A DNA stretch of 64,000 nt from Acidobacteriota bacterium (GCA_038040445.1 JBBPIG010000006.1:62001-126000); one strand, 5' to 3'; positions 32,766 through 42,361 are shown, numbered from the stretch's first letter. Made by a program: numbers and translations. Notes: generated by a model from the sequence alone, not told the origin.

Positions 32766-33431
32766 ATGCACGACTACACCGGACCTCACGACTACTTTGA
32801 CGAAGCCTATGTCAACGAGTGGGCAAGTGTAGCAAATTCCAAAAGGCCATTCCGCCCGGAGCTTTTCGAAGCGATTGTTTCTGAGCTAGCGGTCCTTCAC
32901 GCTTCGAAGGTTCTGGATGTCGGTAGCGGTCCAGGCTTCCTAGCCGAGAGAGTTCTAGCCGGATGCGATGTAGCCTCTTACCACTTGTTCGACTTCTCGC
33001 CGCACATGCTCGAACTCAGCCGCGCTCGGCTCAGAGATTTCGGCCACAGAGCCGTTTTTCACCAGGGGAGTTTCCTCGATGATGGATGGTGGCGATCGCT
33101 GCCGGCTCCGTACGATGCGCTCGTATCGATGCAAGCCATCCACGAGGTGCGCGAAGGGGCGCGGATTCCAAAGCTCTATGGTGAGTTAAGACTTCTTCTC
33201 GAGGAAGGAGGCATCATCCTCATAGCCGATGAGGTTAATGATGGCGATCAGCAGGAAGAGCACCTGCTGAGTTTGAGTGAGCACGAGACAGCTTTATTGA
33301 GAGCTGGCTTTGAAGAGATTCGGACGGTGCACACAGCCGGCGACCTGGTCTTGGTTGCGGCAACATTTTGGGGCAAAGGGTGTTCTACGGAACGCGCCGC
33401 CATGAGCCGGCCCTCCAGTCACCGATCGTAG
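32766..33431 (+). CDS. Class I SAM-dependent methyltransferase
   Basis: About 221 residues from the ATG at 32766 (MHDYTGPHDYFDEAYVNEWA), though the frame opens earlier at 32676. It has the SAM-binding motif I (VLDVGSGPGFLAERVL), motif II (YHLFDFSPHMLELSRARL) and post-motif DALVSMQAIHEVREGARI. The substrate is unknown; it resembles small-molecule methyltransferases. The last residues (about 14) run into a degraded deoB-like fragment on the other strand and are probably not original. Confidence 0.82.
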   Translation: MHDYTGPHDYFDEAYVNEWASVANSKRPFRPELFEAIVSELAVLHASKVLDVGSGPGFLAERVLAGCDVASYHLFDFSPHMLELSRARLRDFGHRAVFHQGSFLDDGWWRSLPAPYDALVSMQAIHEVREGARIPKLYGELRLLLEEGGIILIADEVNDGDQQEEHLLSLSEHETALLRAGFEEIRTVHTAGDLVLVAATFWGKGCSTERAAMSRPSSHRS

Positions 33432-33537
33432 CGTCTTTCAAGCGCGAAGAGAATGCGGCCTTTGCAAGCGCGGCGGCCGGGTCTTCAACATGCCCGACTG
33501 GCAAGCGCCTGCTGTTAACTAGACCGAGCTGACACAA
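33390..33537 (-). pseudogene. Degraded fragment of a phosphopentomutase gene
   Basis: The minus strand encodes LGLVNSRRLPVGHVEDPAAA then LAKAAFSSRLKDATIGDWRA. This aligns with DeoB residues MGLANIRSLPVHPVENPSGV and FGKAATHSRGKDTTTGHWEM, about half identical over 45 residues. Nothing of the rest remains. It reads in the same direction as the intact deoB. The remaining 250 bases to 33784 show no gene. Confidence 0.6.
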
Positions 33538-33784
33538 GTGACGGTTAGTCGCGTAGCCGGGCTTCCGTCGTGCAGATCTCAATTGCGCCAAGACTGGGCA
33601 TTAGCCAACCTACAATTTCAAGGGTCAAAGCATTCATCGCGTCGCCCCTGGGACACTCCTTGACTAGAATGGATAAGATAGATAGGTTGTCAGCTTGATC
33701 ACTCCATCTGAAAGTCGTAAGATCAGTTTGCCCAGAACCTCTCGCTTCGGTGAATTGGGAAATGACAACGATTGGGAGGCAATC

Positions 33785-34192
33785 ATGCGATTATCACTGC
33801 GTTTGGCGCTGCTCTTAGTGCTGTTGAGCATCTGTGCGACTCCGTCATCTCGGGCGCAGACTCCTACAGAGTTGTTGCTTGGCAAATGGAGACTGCGAGG
33901 TGGCAACAGATTGATTGCCTCTCTGGAGATTAAGGTTAATGGTTACTCATATGCGGTGCTCCCAAACTATAGAGAGACGGGAAGGATTATTCTATACCCG
34001 AGCAATCCAACTTGGATCGATTTGTCCATCGCCACCGGTCCCAACAAAGGAAAGACAACAATGGGGATCTTCAGCATCAAGAACTCCAGACTGCAGTTGT
34101 GCCTTGGCAAGCTGGGTGGGCAAAGACCTGCAGAGTTAAAAAGTGATCCGAAACAGGAGGTGATTCTGTGGGAAGGATCGAAGACCCAATAA
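33785..34192 (+). CDS. Secreted protein of TIGR03067-like type
   Basis: 135 residues; the ATG at 33785 has GGGAGG upstream. Signal peptide (1-23). The mature part, LLLGKWRLRGGNRLIASLEI..., has the pattern of a short lipocalin-like domain, ending IFSIKNSRLQLCLGKLGGQR PAELKSD. Planctomycete and acidobacterial TIGR03067 proteins look similar. Its single internal Cys and the lack of metal motifs give no functional hint. Confidence 0.65.
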   Translation: MRLSLRLALLLVLLSICATPSSRAQTPTELLLGKWRLRGGNRLIASLEIKVNGYSYAVLPNYRETGRIILYPSNPTWIDLSIATGPNKGKTTMGIFSIKNSRLQLCLGKLGGQRPAELKSDPKQEVILWEGSKTQ

Positions 34193-34217
34193 GACCGACT
34201 TCGACGTGGAGGATGTC

Positions 34218-34772
34218 ATGACTACAACAGGGAATGCTCAGGGAAGCACGGGAGGCAAGACTTCCGAGGCGAAATCAAAGCCAACGTTCGAGCTCTGGGA
34301 CATGAGCCTCAGATCACTTACATTGGTCTTCCTGGTTGTCGGGGTTGGCTGGACATTATTTACATACTTTGAAAACAGAAGGCAAGAATACGAATTCACG
34401 CTTTATAAGGAGCGAAAGGAAGTGTATTACCCGGTGTGTAAGGCGGCCGCCGAGATTGTCTCCTCTAGATCATTGACTGAGGCCGCACCCGCGATCAGGG
34501 CTTTCGAGACGCTCTATTATGCCGGGGTGCGTAGCGTCGCCGAGGAGGATGTCAATGAGGCTATCAACGGTTTTGCCGAGGCCCTGATGGATTTCAAGGG
34601 CGGCCGTGACAATGAGCCGCCGCCATTCGAACTAATCACCCTGTCAGACGATTTATCAAACAAATCAATGAACGCCCTTGCCCTGCGGAGAGTGTTTGGC
34701 GTGGATAACGAATCGAAAAGAAACGGCAGTAAAGCTCCAGAGAAAACCGCGGAAATGGCGCCAACTAACTGA
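34218..34772 (+). CDS. Membrane-anchored hypothetical protein
   Basis: 184 residues; the ATG at 34218 follows GGAGGATGTC. Residues 1-30 are polar, one membrane helix spans about 38-57 (LTLVFLVVGVGWTLFTYFEN), then a helical domain follows (RRQEYEFTLYKERKEVYYPV, AAAEIVSSRSLTEAAPAIRA). It looks like a single-pass protein with a cytosolic helical bundle. No family recognised. It is 26 bases after the previous gene and perhaps co-transcribed. Confidence 0.7.
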   Translation: MTTTGNAQGSTGGKTSEAKSKPTFELWDMSLRSLTLVFLVVGVGWTLFTYFENRRQEYEFTLYKERKEVYYPVCKAAAEIVSSRSLTEAAPAIRAFETLYYAGVRSVAEEDVNEAINGFAEALMDFKGGRDNEPPPFELITLSDDLSNKSMNALALRRVFGVDNESKRNGSKAPEKTAEMAPTN

Positions 34773-34848
34773 CGCTGCGCCGGCCTCGTTGTCGGCTGGT
34801 GGACTTTCCGTATGCACATCACCCCCGCGCCTCGCACAACTTACTAGC

Positions 34849-37029
34849 TCACGTCCGCTGTCCGGCGCGCGACTTCGCTAGGCGACCTTTCACAAGGTTC
34901 GATACAGCCTGATATAGCTCATCAACAACGCCTTGCTCTGATCTCCCGCAGAAGCCGATTGCTTCAAGCGTCAACATATCAAGCCGACGGCGATCAGGAC
35001 GCTGTACTTCTTCGAAGACCGAGTACACCGGACGGCGCGACAACTCCAAAATTGCCGCTTCAAGTTTCTTCTTTATCGACGCCGGTAACTTGCGCGGATC
35101 GGGCAGCAGTATTTGTTCGGCCACTGCGACGTCGATGTCGGCGATCGCTTGCGCGCCGGTCATCTGCCGGCAAGTGATCTCGGCGTAGTAGCGCGCCCAG
35201 GTTGAGTTGAGTAGCGCCGCAAGCGCGAGTTCCGATACGCCGCCGTTCGGGAAGATGCCGTACAGCTTCTTATCTTCAAAAACACCCGCGCGATTCAAGG
35301 CGACGACCCAGCGCTCGCCAACCTTCGAAGGGAAGATCAGCGGGGCGGGTTGCATATCGCGCGCCACCGAATACCACGGATCGCGTGACGCGCAAGTGGG
35401 CCTCTGGTCATAGCCTGCGCGCTCGCCGCTTTTGATGTACTCGAGCGCTCGAGTGCCGGAAAGCTTGTCGGCAGCAAGGGGGCAGTTGAATAGCATCCTT
35501 TGCGATGCCACTCGCTCGAGCAGAACTCCACGAACCTCCTTCAGAGAGAAGACCACCGGCGAGAGCAGTTCTGATTCGATCTCTCGCAACTTTCCCTCAG
35601 AGTCGCGCACAACCGTGAGCCCGTTGGTTGATCTCTTTGCCTGCGAGCGCCGGCCGCCAGCTCTCGTCTCTGTTGGCGTGTCAGCCCGACTGAGATAAAA
35701 AAACTCATTGGCGCCGGTAGTGACGCCGCGCCGCACCGAAGCCACCTCCGCCAACGCGAGCAACGCCCCTTCGCCCTTTGCGCTTCGCCCTTCGCCCCTT
35801 GCCCCTTGCCCTTCGCCCTTCGTACCTTGCCCTTTGCCCTTCGCCCCTTGCCCCTTGCTCTTTGCGCTTCGCCCTTCGCCCTTCGCCCTTTGCCCGTCGT
35901 CCGTCGTCCGTCCTCCGTCCTCCTTCACGTAGAAGAACTCATTAGCGCCCGTCTTAACGCCGAAGCGGACACTTGCCATCTTCGACAAGCTTCGCAATCG
36001 CGAACTGCCGCGTTCAATCACCTTGAAGAAGACGTCGTCCGCGCGCAGGTACTTGCCCCACCCTTGTGCGACGGCGCGCGCGACTAGCTGGGGGGCTTTC
36101 GTCGTAGCAGCCGTCGTAGCAGGCAACAGCTCCGACTGACCGATGACGCGAATTCGATACCGCTCGCCGGTCGATGAAGTCACGCCTCGTTCGATGTCGC
36201 TCGCAAGCTGCACCGCGGCATTGGGTTGCCCGTCCTTATGCGCGCTGTCTTCCCCGAGAATCTCTGTCAGCGCGCGATTGAACCGGACAAACCGAATTGC
36301 GTTCCTGTCTCTTGCGCGCGGATCGGGTTCGCGTTCGAGCACGGTGATTGCCGTGTTTATCGACGCGTCTTCAAAGAAGCTTTCACAGCCGGATTCAATG
36401 ACTGCAATCACTCGGAAGTTAGCAAGCAGAAACTCGCGTAGCGCTGCCCCGTATCCTACATCGAGCCAACTGCCTGCTGTCAGAAACACCAGCCGCCCTC
36501 GACTCTTCAGGAATCGAATCGAATGAGCGAAGAAATAGACGTAGATGTCCGAGCGGCCGGACCAACGCGGCCAGAACACCTCCAGCGAAGCCACTCGATC
36601 GCGAACCAGGCAAGCTTCTATGCGGCGCTTGTCCGTCGAGCCTACTACTTCGTGCCGGATATACGGCGGGTTGCCGATGACGGCGTCGAACTCGAGCGGC
36701 AGCGACGTCGTCCGGTTCAATCTCGCGCCGGGTTCAACATCAAAGAAGTCAGCAACCGCAACGCAAGCGCCCGTTCGACGAGCGAGCCTTCCCGCGGACG
36801 GCGACCGCTCCACTCCGAAGACCTCTCGTGCCAGCCTCGGTGAATCACCATGAGCCGCGAGCCGGTTCTTAAGCCCGAGCGCCTCTTCAAGCAACCTCCC
36901 ATCTCCGCAACTCGGGTCAAGCACCAGGTCGCCGGGCCGACGGATTGCGAAGGCCGCTAATAGGCGCGCCACCTCGCGAGGCGTGTAGTGCTGACCGTAA
37001 CGATGCCTCTCATCTCTCGAGTTTGCCAT
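34849..37029 (-). CDS. Adenine-specific DNA methyltransferase (Eco57I/TaqI type)
   Basis: 726 residues, ATG at 37029 (MANSRDERHRYGQHYTPREV). Motif X (GQHYTPREVARLL), SAM-binding motif I (VLDPSCGDGRLLEEALG) and the catalytic motif IV FDAVIGNPPYIRHE (NPPY) are all there, followed by a large target-recognition region. It should methylate adenine N6 in a specific site; whether it restricts or only marks DNA is unknown, as no nuclease domain is clear. The recognition region carries two imperfect copies of ASVRxGVxTGANEFFY (about 35690-35755 and 35931-35985) with an in-frame array of 7-mers between them. Confidence 0.85.
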   Translation of the reverse strand: MANSRDERHRYGQHYTPREVARLLAAFAIRRPGDLVLDPSCGDGRLLEEALGLKNRLAAHGDSPRLAREVFGVERSPSAGRLARRTGACVAVADFFDVEPGARLNRTTSLPLEFDAVIGNPPYIRHEVVGSTDKRRIEACLVRDRVASLEVFWPRWSGRSDIYVYFFAHSIRFLKSRGRLVFLTAGSWLDVGYGAALREFLLANFRVIAVIESGCESFFEDASINTAITVLEREPDPRARDRNAIRFVRFNRALTEILGEDSAHKDGQPNAAVQLASDIERGVTSSTGERYRIRVIGQSELLPATTAATTKAPQLVARAVAQGWGKYLRADDVFFKVIERGSSRLRSLSKMASVRFGVKTGANEFFYVKEDGGRTTDDGQRAKGEGRSAKSKGQGAKGKGQGTKGEGQGARGEGRSAKGEGALLALAEVASVRRGVTTGANEFFYLSRADTPTETRAGGRRSQAKRSTNGLTVVRDSEGKLREIESELLSPVVFSLKEVRGVLLERVASQRMLFNCPLAADKLSGTRALEYIKSGERAGYDQRPTCASRDPWYSVARDMQPAPLIFPSKVGERWVVALNRAGVFEDKKLYGIFPNGGVSELALAALLNSTWARYYAEITCRQMTGAQAIADIDVAVAEQILLPDPRKLPASIKKKLEAAILELSRRPVYSVFEEVQRPDRRRLDMLTLEAIGFCGRSEQGVVDELYQAVSNLVKGRLAKSRAGQRT
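35769..35927. repeat. In-frame heptamer array inside the DNA methyltransferase gene
   Basis: About 22 units of a 7-mer (CCCTTCG/CCCTTGC/CCTTTGC types, then CCGTCGT and CCGTCCT) within the coding sequence. Read as protein it gives Lys/Gly/Glu/Gln-rich text (AKGEGRSAKSKGQGAKGKGQ). It has no stop in the used frame. The array splits a duplicated segment of the recognition domain. Confidence 0.9.
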
Positions 37030-37148
37030 CGCGTTTCCAGTAGCAGTGGACAGGCAAGCTTGATAGCCTCGACGCCCGGCAACTACAATTCTTCTTAGCC
37101 TTCGCCGACTACCGAGCCGCGCGGGCTGAGTGTACAGCACACAACCGC

Positions 37149-38162
37149 ATGACGAAAGATCGCATACTCGAACACCTCGCCCGGATGCCGTTCATCCCGC
37201 TACCGAAGCTGAGGAACGCGCACGCGCAGACGCTTGCGGGCTCGCTGATCCCGCGCCGGTTCAAACTTGTTACCGAGCGCGCTGAGCCGCGCTATTTTGA
37301 TAGTGGGCCCGGCGTCCGAGTGCTGGCCCACTGCTCGTGGCAAAACGAGCGCGCGACTCGGCCGACGCTTGTAATACTCCACGGCATGGAAGGCTCGACC
37401 GAATCGCGCTACATGCTCGGCACCGCGGACAAGGCTCTGGCGGCCGGGTTCAACGCGGTGCGAGTGAACACGCGAAACTGCGGCGGAACGGAGCACCTGA
37501 CCTCGACGCTTTATCACGCGGGGTTGACCGACGACCTGCGACATATTATCTCGGAGCTTGGAGAGCGCGATGGCCTCGGAGAACTTTATCTGGCGGGTTT
37601 CTCGCTTGGCGGCAACGTCGTGCTCAAGCTTGCCGGTGAATACGGCGGCGGCGCGCCTCAGCAGTTGAAAGGTGTGATCGCGGTTTCTCCGACGATTGAT
37701 CTGAACGCTTCGGCGGACGCGATCGAGCAGCGATCGAATATGATTTACAACATGCGATTCGTTTGGAGCCTGAGGGCCAGGATGCGGCGGAAGGCGCGTC
37801 TGTTCCCCGAGCGCTACGACGCATCGAGGCTGCGAGGCGTATGGTCGATTCGCAAGTTCGATGATGTTTACACCGCGCCGCATTCTGGATTCGGCAACGT
37901 GGCTACCTACTATGAGCGGGCAAGCTCGCTTCAGTTTATCAATCGGATCACGGTTCCAACGTTGATCGTTCACGCGCAGGATGACCCGTTCATTCCGTTC
38001 GCGTCGTTCAAGCACCGCGACATCGAAGCGAATCCGAACGTCGCACTTCTCGCGCCGGAGCAAGGCGGGCACGTCGGCTTCATCTCGGCCGATCGCGAAG
38101 GTGAAGAACGCTTCTGGGCTGAAATGATGGCAGTTGAGTTCGTGAAGTTATTAAGTAGTTAG
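37149..38162 (+). CDS. YheT-type alpha/beta hydrolase
   Basis: 337 residues. An alpha/beta hydrolase fold with the nucleophile elbow GFSLGGN, the oxyanion HG of VILHGMEGSTES, an Asp in HAQDDPFIPF, and the catalytic His in EQGGHVGF. The start LPKLRNAHAQTLAGSLIPRR matches the YheT (COG0429) family. Members hydrolyse esters or lipids; the substrate is unknown. It is divergent from the methyltransferase, 120 bases away. Confidence 0.9.
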   Translation: MTKDRILEHLARMPFIPLPKLRNAHAQTLAGSLIPRRFKLVTERAEPRYFDSGPGVRVLAHCSWQNERATRPTLVILHGMEGSTESRYMLGTADKALAAGFNAVRVNTRNCGGTEHLTSTLYHAGLTDDLRHIISELGERDGLGELYLAGFSLGGNVVLKLAGEYGGGAPQQLKGVIAVSPTIDLNASADAIEQRSNMIYNMRFVWSLRARMRRKARLFPERYDASRLRGVWSIRKFDDVYTAPHSGFGNVATYYERASSLQFINRITVPTLIVHAQDDPFIPFASFKHRDIEANPNVALLAPEQGGHVGFISADREGEERFWAEMMAVEFVKLLSS

Positions 38163-38207
38163 GAGGCACTAGCCGCGTTGGAGTCGTGCCTCGGTCATCG
38201 AGGCAAA

Positions 38208-38574
38208 AATCCCACCAACGCAGTTGGTGGATTGTTGATACCTAGCCTACCACGAGATTCGGCGCATCGGTCCTGAATCCCACCAACGCAGTTGGTGGAT
38301 CGTTCATACTCGGCCTACAACGGTGGCGCCCAGCCGGCTCGCCCCTTTGAATCCCACCAACGCAGTTGGTGGATCGTTCAGACCCGGCCTACAAACCGAT
38401 TGCGGCCAGGCTGAATGCGTGGTGGGTTCAACGAGGCGAGCCGCCTGAGCGTCGCTGTTGTAGGTAGTGTATGAACGATCCACCAACTGCGTTGGTGGGA
38501 TTCAGGAGCTGGCACGCTGGGCACTGCCGTTGTAGGCCGAGTATGAACAATCCACCAACTGCGTTGGTGGTATT
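38208..38574. repeat. Five 43-bp palindromic repeats, three direct and two inverted
   Basis: Copies at 38208-38250, 38276-38318, 38350-38392 (one orientation) and 38460-38502, 38532-38574 (opposite). Each has the near-perfect palindrome CCACCAAC-GCA-GTTGGTGG plus a tail ending GCCTAC. The spacers are unrelated, so this is a BIME-like REP cluster and not a CRISPR. No gene is seen in the 500-base gap. Confidence 0.92.
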
Positions 38575-38677
38575 GCGATCAACTTCTTACAAAGTCTTCC
38601 TAACGCTTGGCCAGAAGCAAAGCGCCATCGGCGCACAAAGTCTTGGTGCTCGCGCGGCTTTGTGTTGAAATAGCCAA

Positions 38678-39451
38678 ATGCTGAACTTCGCAATAGGCGT
38701 GGCTAGAGATGCCGGCCGGCTGCTTCGCGATCGGGTCGGCACCACGATCGACATAGACTATAAGGGCTCGATCAATCTGGTCACCGACGTCGACCTCGCG
38801 AGCGAGAGACTAATCCGCGACGCGATCTCAACCCACCACCCACGTCACGAAATCCTTGCCGAAGAAGGCGGCCTTTCGGAAAGCAGCTCCGAGTATCGCT
38901 GGATCGTTGACCCGCTTGATGGAACGACAAACTACGCGCACGGGTATCCCATCTTCTGCGTTTCGATAGCGCTCGAATGCCGAGGCGAGGTGATGCTTGG
39001 CGTGGTCTACGATCCAATGCGCGACGAGTTGTTCACCGCAGAACGTGGAGGCGGCGCGGCGCTCAACAACCGCCCGATTCGCGTATCGAAGATAGATGAC
39101 TTGATGCAGGGAATTCTATCCACCGGGTTCCCTTACGACATAAAAACCTCGAAGCTGACGAATCTGGATCACTGGACCAACTTCGCGATGAATGCGCAGG
39201 CGCTTCGACGCGACGGAGCCGCGGCGTTGGATCTTTGCTACGTTGCGTGCGGGCGCTTCGACGGATTCTGGGAGCTGAACCTCTCTCCATGGGACACGGC
39301 CGCGGGCACGTTGATCGTCACCGAAGCAGGAGGACGCATTACGAATTTCAGCGGCGGTCCATTCTCAAACTACAAACCCGAGGTCGTGGCGAGCAATGGT
39401 CTGATACACGATCGAATGATTGAAGTGCTCGCAAGCAGGGCTGGCGGTTAG
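38678..39451 (+). CDS. Inositol-monophosphatase-family enzyme (SuhB-like)
   Basis: 257 residues; a magnesium-dependent phosphatase fold with EILAEEGG (Glu), the metal motif [17 protein letters not shown], and a distal [15 protein letters not shown]. It likely removes phosphate from inositol-1-phosphate or related compounds; some members have other substrates. The metal-binding Asp and Glu residues are intact. It is followed, 22 bases later, by thrB. Confidence 0.93.
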   Translation: MLNFAIGVARDAGRLLRDRVGTTIDIDYKGSINLVTDVDLASERLIRDAISTHHPRHEILAEEGGLSESSSEYRWIVDPLDGTTNYAHGYPIFCVSIALECRGEVMLGVVYDPMRDELFTAERGGGAALNNRPIRVSKIDDLMQGILSTGFPYDIKTSKLTNLDHWTNFAMNAQALRRDGAAALDLCYVACGRFDGFWELNLSPWDTAAGTLIVTEAGGRITNFSGGPFSNYKPEVVASNGLIHDRMIEVLASRAGG

Positions 39452-39473
39452 GAGCCTGCGGAAGATAAACCTG

Positions 39474-40415
39474 GTGCACACAGAAATCACAATCCCTGCC
39501 TCCACTTCAAACCTCGGCGCGAGTTTCGATGCGTGCGGGCTGGCGCTCTCGCTGTATCTGCGGGTCACGGTTGAAGACCGTGCCGGCGGATTCGAGGTCG
39601 TGCCGACGGGCGAAGGCGCGGATCGCGTGCCGCGTGACGAGTCGAACCTGATCGCCAGGGTGGCGCGTTCAGTCGCCGATCTTTGCGGAAAGAGAATTGA
39701 GGGCGCGCGGTTGCTTGTTAACAGCCAGATTCCGCTTGCGCGAGGACTAGGCAGCAGCAGTGCCGCCATTGTCGCGGGCATCTCGGTCTACGAGGCGCTG
39801 ACCGGCGAGCGCTTGAGCGAGGAGGAGTTGTTTGGCTACTGTCTGCGCTTTGAAGATCACGGCGACAACCTTGCGCCCAGTCTGCTGGGAGGGCTGGTCG
39901 TCGCCTGTGTAACAGAAACGGCAAGGCTGGAACGATCGCTCGTCACAGTGAAACGCGCGTGGCCTGAAGATGTGAAGATCGTGCTATGCATTCCTGAATT
40001 TGAAATGAATACTTCGCAGATGCGCGGTGTCTTACCCAGGGAAGTAAAGCTCGGAGACGCAGTGTTCAACGTTCAGCGCGCGGCGCTGCTGCAAGCGCTG
40101 ATCGCCGAACGCCGCTACGAACTGTTCGCCGAAGCTCTACGCGACCGCTTGCACCAGCCGCATCGCATCCCTCACGGGCCGGGGCTCGGAGAGGTGCTGC
40201 GAATGAACGAGCAGACGCGCGACTATCCGGGCTTGCTCGGTGTAGCGGTGAGCGGGGCGGGCTCGACTATGATCGCGTTCGCCACCGAGAACTTCTCGCA
40301 GATCGCCGCCGAGATGAGTTACCGGCTCGCGACGGCAGGCGTCCGGTCGCGCACGCTCGAAGTCGGCGTCGATAATAGCGGCCGCGTGGTTCGAAGTGTC
40401 ACCCCGGAGGGGTGA
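39474..40415 (+). CDS. thrB: ThrB, homoserine kinase
   Basis: GHMP kinase of threonine synthesis: phosphorylates homoserine. About 313 residues. It starts [20 protein letters not shown], the usual ThrB start (P-A-S-T-S/A-N-L-G-x-G/S-F-D). I choose the GTG at 39474; an earlier ATG at 39420 would overlap the previous gene. The ATP loop is [13 protein letters not shown] and the C-terminal GHMP motif is [12 protein letters not shown]. No thrC or thrA is in the window. It ends four bases into the next gene's upstream frame, with that gene starting at 40433. Confidence 0.92.
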   Translation: MHTEITIPASTSNLGASFDACGLALSLYLRVTVEDRAGGFEVVPTGEGADRVPRDESNLIARVARSVADLCGKRIEGARLLVNSQIPLARGLGSSSAAIVAGISVYEALTGERLSEEELFGYCLRFEDHGDNLAPSLLGGLVVACVTETARLERSLVTVKRAWPEDVKIVLCIPEFEMNTSQMRGVLPREVKLGDAVFNVQRAALLQALIAERRYELFAEALRDRLHQPHRIPHGPGLGEVLRMNEQTRDYPGLLGVAVSGAGSTMIAFATENFSQIAAEMSYRLATAGVRSRTLEVGVDNSGRVVRSVTPEG

Positions 40416-40432
40416 GATGTTTGAAGGAGTCT

Positions 40433-41407
40433 ATGAAGCGTTACGCTTTCATCATTAGCATCGCAGTCGCGCTCGATGCATTCGCTTTTGGAAGCACTGG
40501 CCGTTGCGCGCCGCTCTACGCCAACCGCGCTCAAGCCGCGACAACGCCGAAGGTCAGCGCCGAGTTTCAGGCTGAGGTTTCACAGCTCACCTCGACAGGC
40601 TCGAGGCTGAAAGAGGCCGTGGAAGCCAGCTTGGACGGAACGGCCCATCACCTGGCAGCCATCTTCCAACAAGAGAAACCGAAGGCTCCCAACGAGGCCT
40701 TTGAACTGCGAATCCTCGAAGGCGACGGCCGAACTTCCAAGACAATCTTCCGGCGTAGTGACTTCTTTTTCTCTTTCGCTCTCGCGCGCGAGCCAAACAA
40801 GTTGAACGCCACCGACATAAACGGCGACGGGATCAAAGAGATAATCGTTCAGAGCTCGAGCGGTGGAAATTGTTGGAGCTGCAACCCGACCGAGATCTAT
40901 CAGGTGCGCAATCACAAAGCGGAGCTGATTGCCGCGGCGCCGATTCAAAGGATTGCCGACCTCAACGGCGACGGCATTCATGAGTTGCTGGTGACCGACG
41001 CGCGATGGGAATCCTACGACGACCTGTCGCACGCGGCCTCACCGGGAGCGGTGATGGTATACGGGTGGCGAAACGGCAAGTACGTGTATGCGGCTCGCGA
41101 CTTCGCGGACTTTTACACGGGCGAGCTTGATCGCATACGCGCTTCGATCGAAGAAGCGAAGTCTCAAATAACTACCGGCGAGTATTCTGATGAGGCATAC
41201 GTTGGTCTGGCGATCGCGCTTGCGCTAACCTACGCTCATACCGGCGATGTCGAGCGCGGGTTGAAGGAAATGGAAGCGTTGTTGAACTCGAACGCGAAGT
41301 CAGCGGCGCAGACTAAACACCGGCTTGTGATCATCGATGATTTCCGCAAAGGCGACAGCGCGAAGAAGCTTCGAGAGATGAAATACGGCGACCCGCTCCC
41401 GCTGTAG
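40433..41407 (+). CDS. Secreted EF-hand-like repeat protein
   Basis: 324 residues. The ATG at 40433 has AAGGAG upstream. Signal peptide to about residue 25. Two Ca-binding-type loops, DINGDGIKEIIV and DLNGDGIHELLV, resemble FG-GAP or EF-hand repeats and often bind calcium. A CWSCNP motif between them could be redox-active or structural. The C-terminal part is helical, TPR-like (GLAIALALTYAHTGDVERGL). Function unknown. Confidence 0.75.
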   Translation: MKRYAFIISIAVALDAFAFGSTGRCAPLYANRAQAATTPKVSAEFQAEVSQLTSTGSRLKEAVEASLDGTAHHLAAIFQQEKPKAPNEAFELRILEGDGRTSKTIFRRSDFFFSFALAREPNKLNATDINGDGIKEIIVQSSSGGNCWSCNPTEIYQVRNHKAELIAAAPIQRIADLNGDGIHELLVTDARWESYDDLSHAASPGAVMVYGWRNGKYVYAARDFADFYTGELDRIRASIEEAKSQITTGEYSDEAYVGLAIALALTYAHTGDVERGLKEMEALLNSNAKSAAQTKHRLVIIDDFRKGDSAKKLREMKYGDPLPL

Positions 41408-41462
41408 AGCCAACAAAGCTTGTTCCTCCCCAGCACCAACAGGATGCTCAAAACCTGTTTGC

Positions 41463-41562
41463 CGCCACTAAGACTCAAAGACACTAAGGCGCACCAGATC
41501 AGTGAACACACCGACTTAATCGGTTCGGGCTTCTTTGTGACTTTGGGTCTTAGTGGCAAGAA
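41463..41562. repeat. Inverted repeat of the CACTAAGAC type between convergent genes
   Basis: GCCACTAAGACTCAAAGACAC at the left (about 41465-41485) is nearly complementary to GTGACTTTGGGTCTTAGTGGC at the right (about 41537-41557), with about 50 bases between. It fills the gap between two convergent genes and could terminate transcription both ways. The CACTAAG/ACACAAAG text is a known dispersed bacterial repeat style. Confidence 0.6.
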
Positions 41563-41590
41563 AGCGGTTTCAGCATCTCGGGCGTGCCAG

Positions 41591-42361
41591 CTAATCTTGT
41601 TCGTTACCGGCTTCGAACAGACTCAAATCCAACCGCGCCATGCAGGGACGCGAACCGCGGCAAGGAACTAAAACCGGAATCGGCGGAATATCCAGGAACC
41701 GCCAAAACACAGTCCTGGCCCGATCATTCGGAACGATGATGATGTCATTCGGCTGGAGGGGGACGTCTTTCTGTTTCCCGCTCATCACGGCATCGAGGTC
41801 GACGTTGATTTCTAGCCGCGTCCCGGTTGAATCCTGCCGGAATATGACTACTCGGCCAGTCTTTGCTCTGACGGTCACGCCGCGAGCAAGCGACACCGCC
41901 TGCACCAACGTCATGCCTTCTTTGAACGGGAACGACCCCGCCGCGGTCACTTCTCCTGTGACGAAGACAACGTCGGCCTGAGGGATGTTCACAATGTCGC
42001 CCGGCTCGAGATTCGTAGCCGCCTCGAGATTGCCCGTGAGCGATGCATCGATCTTTACGTACCGCACGAGTGAATCCGGGGTCTTGAGCCTGCGTATGAT
42101 AAAGGCGGTCGAGCCGTGACTATCCGCAAGCCCCCCTGCCAGGGCGAGAAGTTTCAACAGCGACGGGGCGCTCTCAATCCGGTAAACGCCAGGCTTGTTC
42201 ACCGCGCCTTGAATGAAGTATGCGTATGCGTCACCCGGTGTTTGACTGGAACCGCCGGCAACCGACTGCGCGTGACCCGTCGGCAGATTGGCTTGCGTCA
42301 AGCTCGCGAGTGTCAGCAAAAGGCTAACCGTTAGCACTGCGGTTCTTTTTGACATTGCCAT
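41591..42361 (-). CDS. SLBB-domain polysaccharide-export-type protein
   Basis: 256 residues, starting MAMSKRTAVLTVSLLLTLAS with a signal peptide. Two SLBB-like modules: YFIQGAVNKPGVYRIESAPS and VVFVTGEVTAAGSFPFKEGM, each followed by a LLALAGGL-type helix, then ending NDIIIVPNDRARTVFWRFLD, which adds a C-terminal hydrophobic segment. Wza-like proteins form the outer-membrane channel for capsule or exopolysaccharide; here the usual N-terminal Poly_export domain is short or missing. It may help a polysaccharide exporter. It is downstream of plsC in the same direction. Confidence 0.8.
   Translation of the reverse strand: MAMSKRTAVLTVSLLLTLASLTQANLPTGHAQSVAGGSSQTPGDAYAYFIQGAVNKPGVYRIESAPSLLKLLALAGGLADSHGSTAFIIRRLKTPDSLVRYVKIDASLTGNLEAATNLEPGDIVNIPQADVVFVTGEVTAAGSFPFKEGMTLVQAVSLARGVTVRAKTGRVVIFRQDSTGTRLEINVDLDAVMSGKQKDVPLQPNDIIIVPNDRARTVFWRFLDIPPIPVLVPCRGSRPCMARLDLSLFEAGNEQD

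Noticed and set aside
38208-38574. CRISPR array
   Set aside because: Repeats are palindromic, occur in both orientations, and spacer lengths vary (25 to 67 bases) with no cas genes. It fits a REP cluster.
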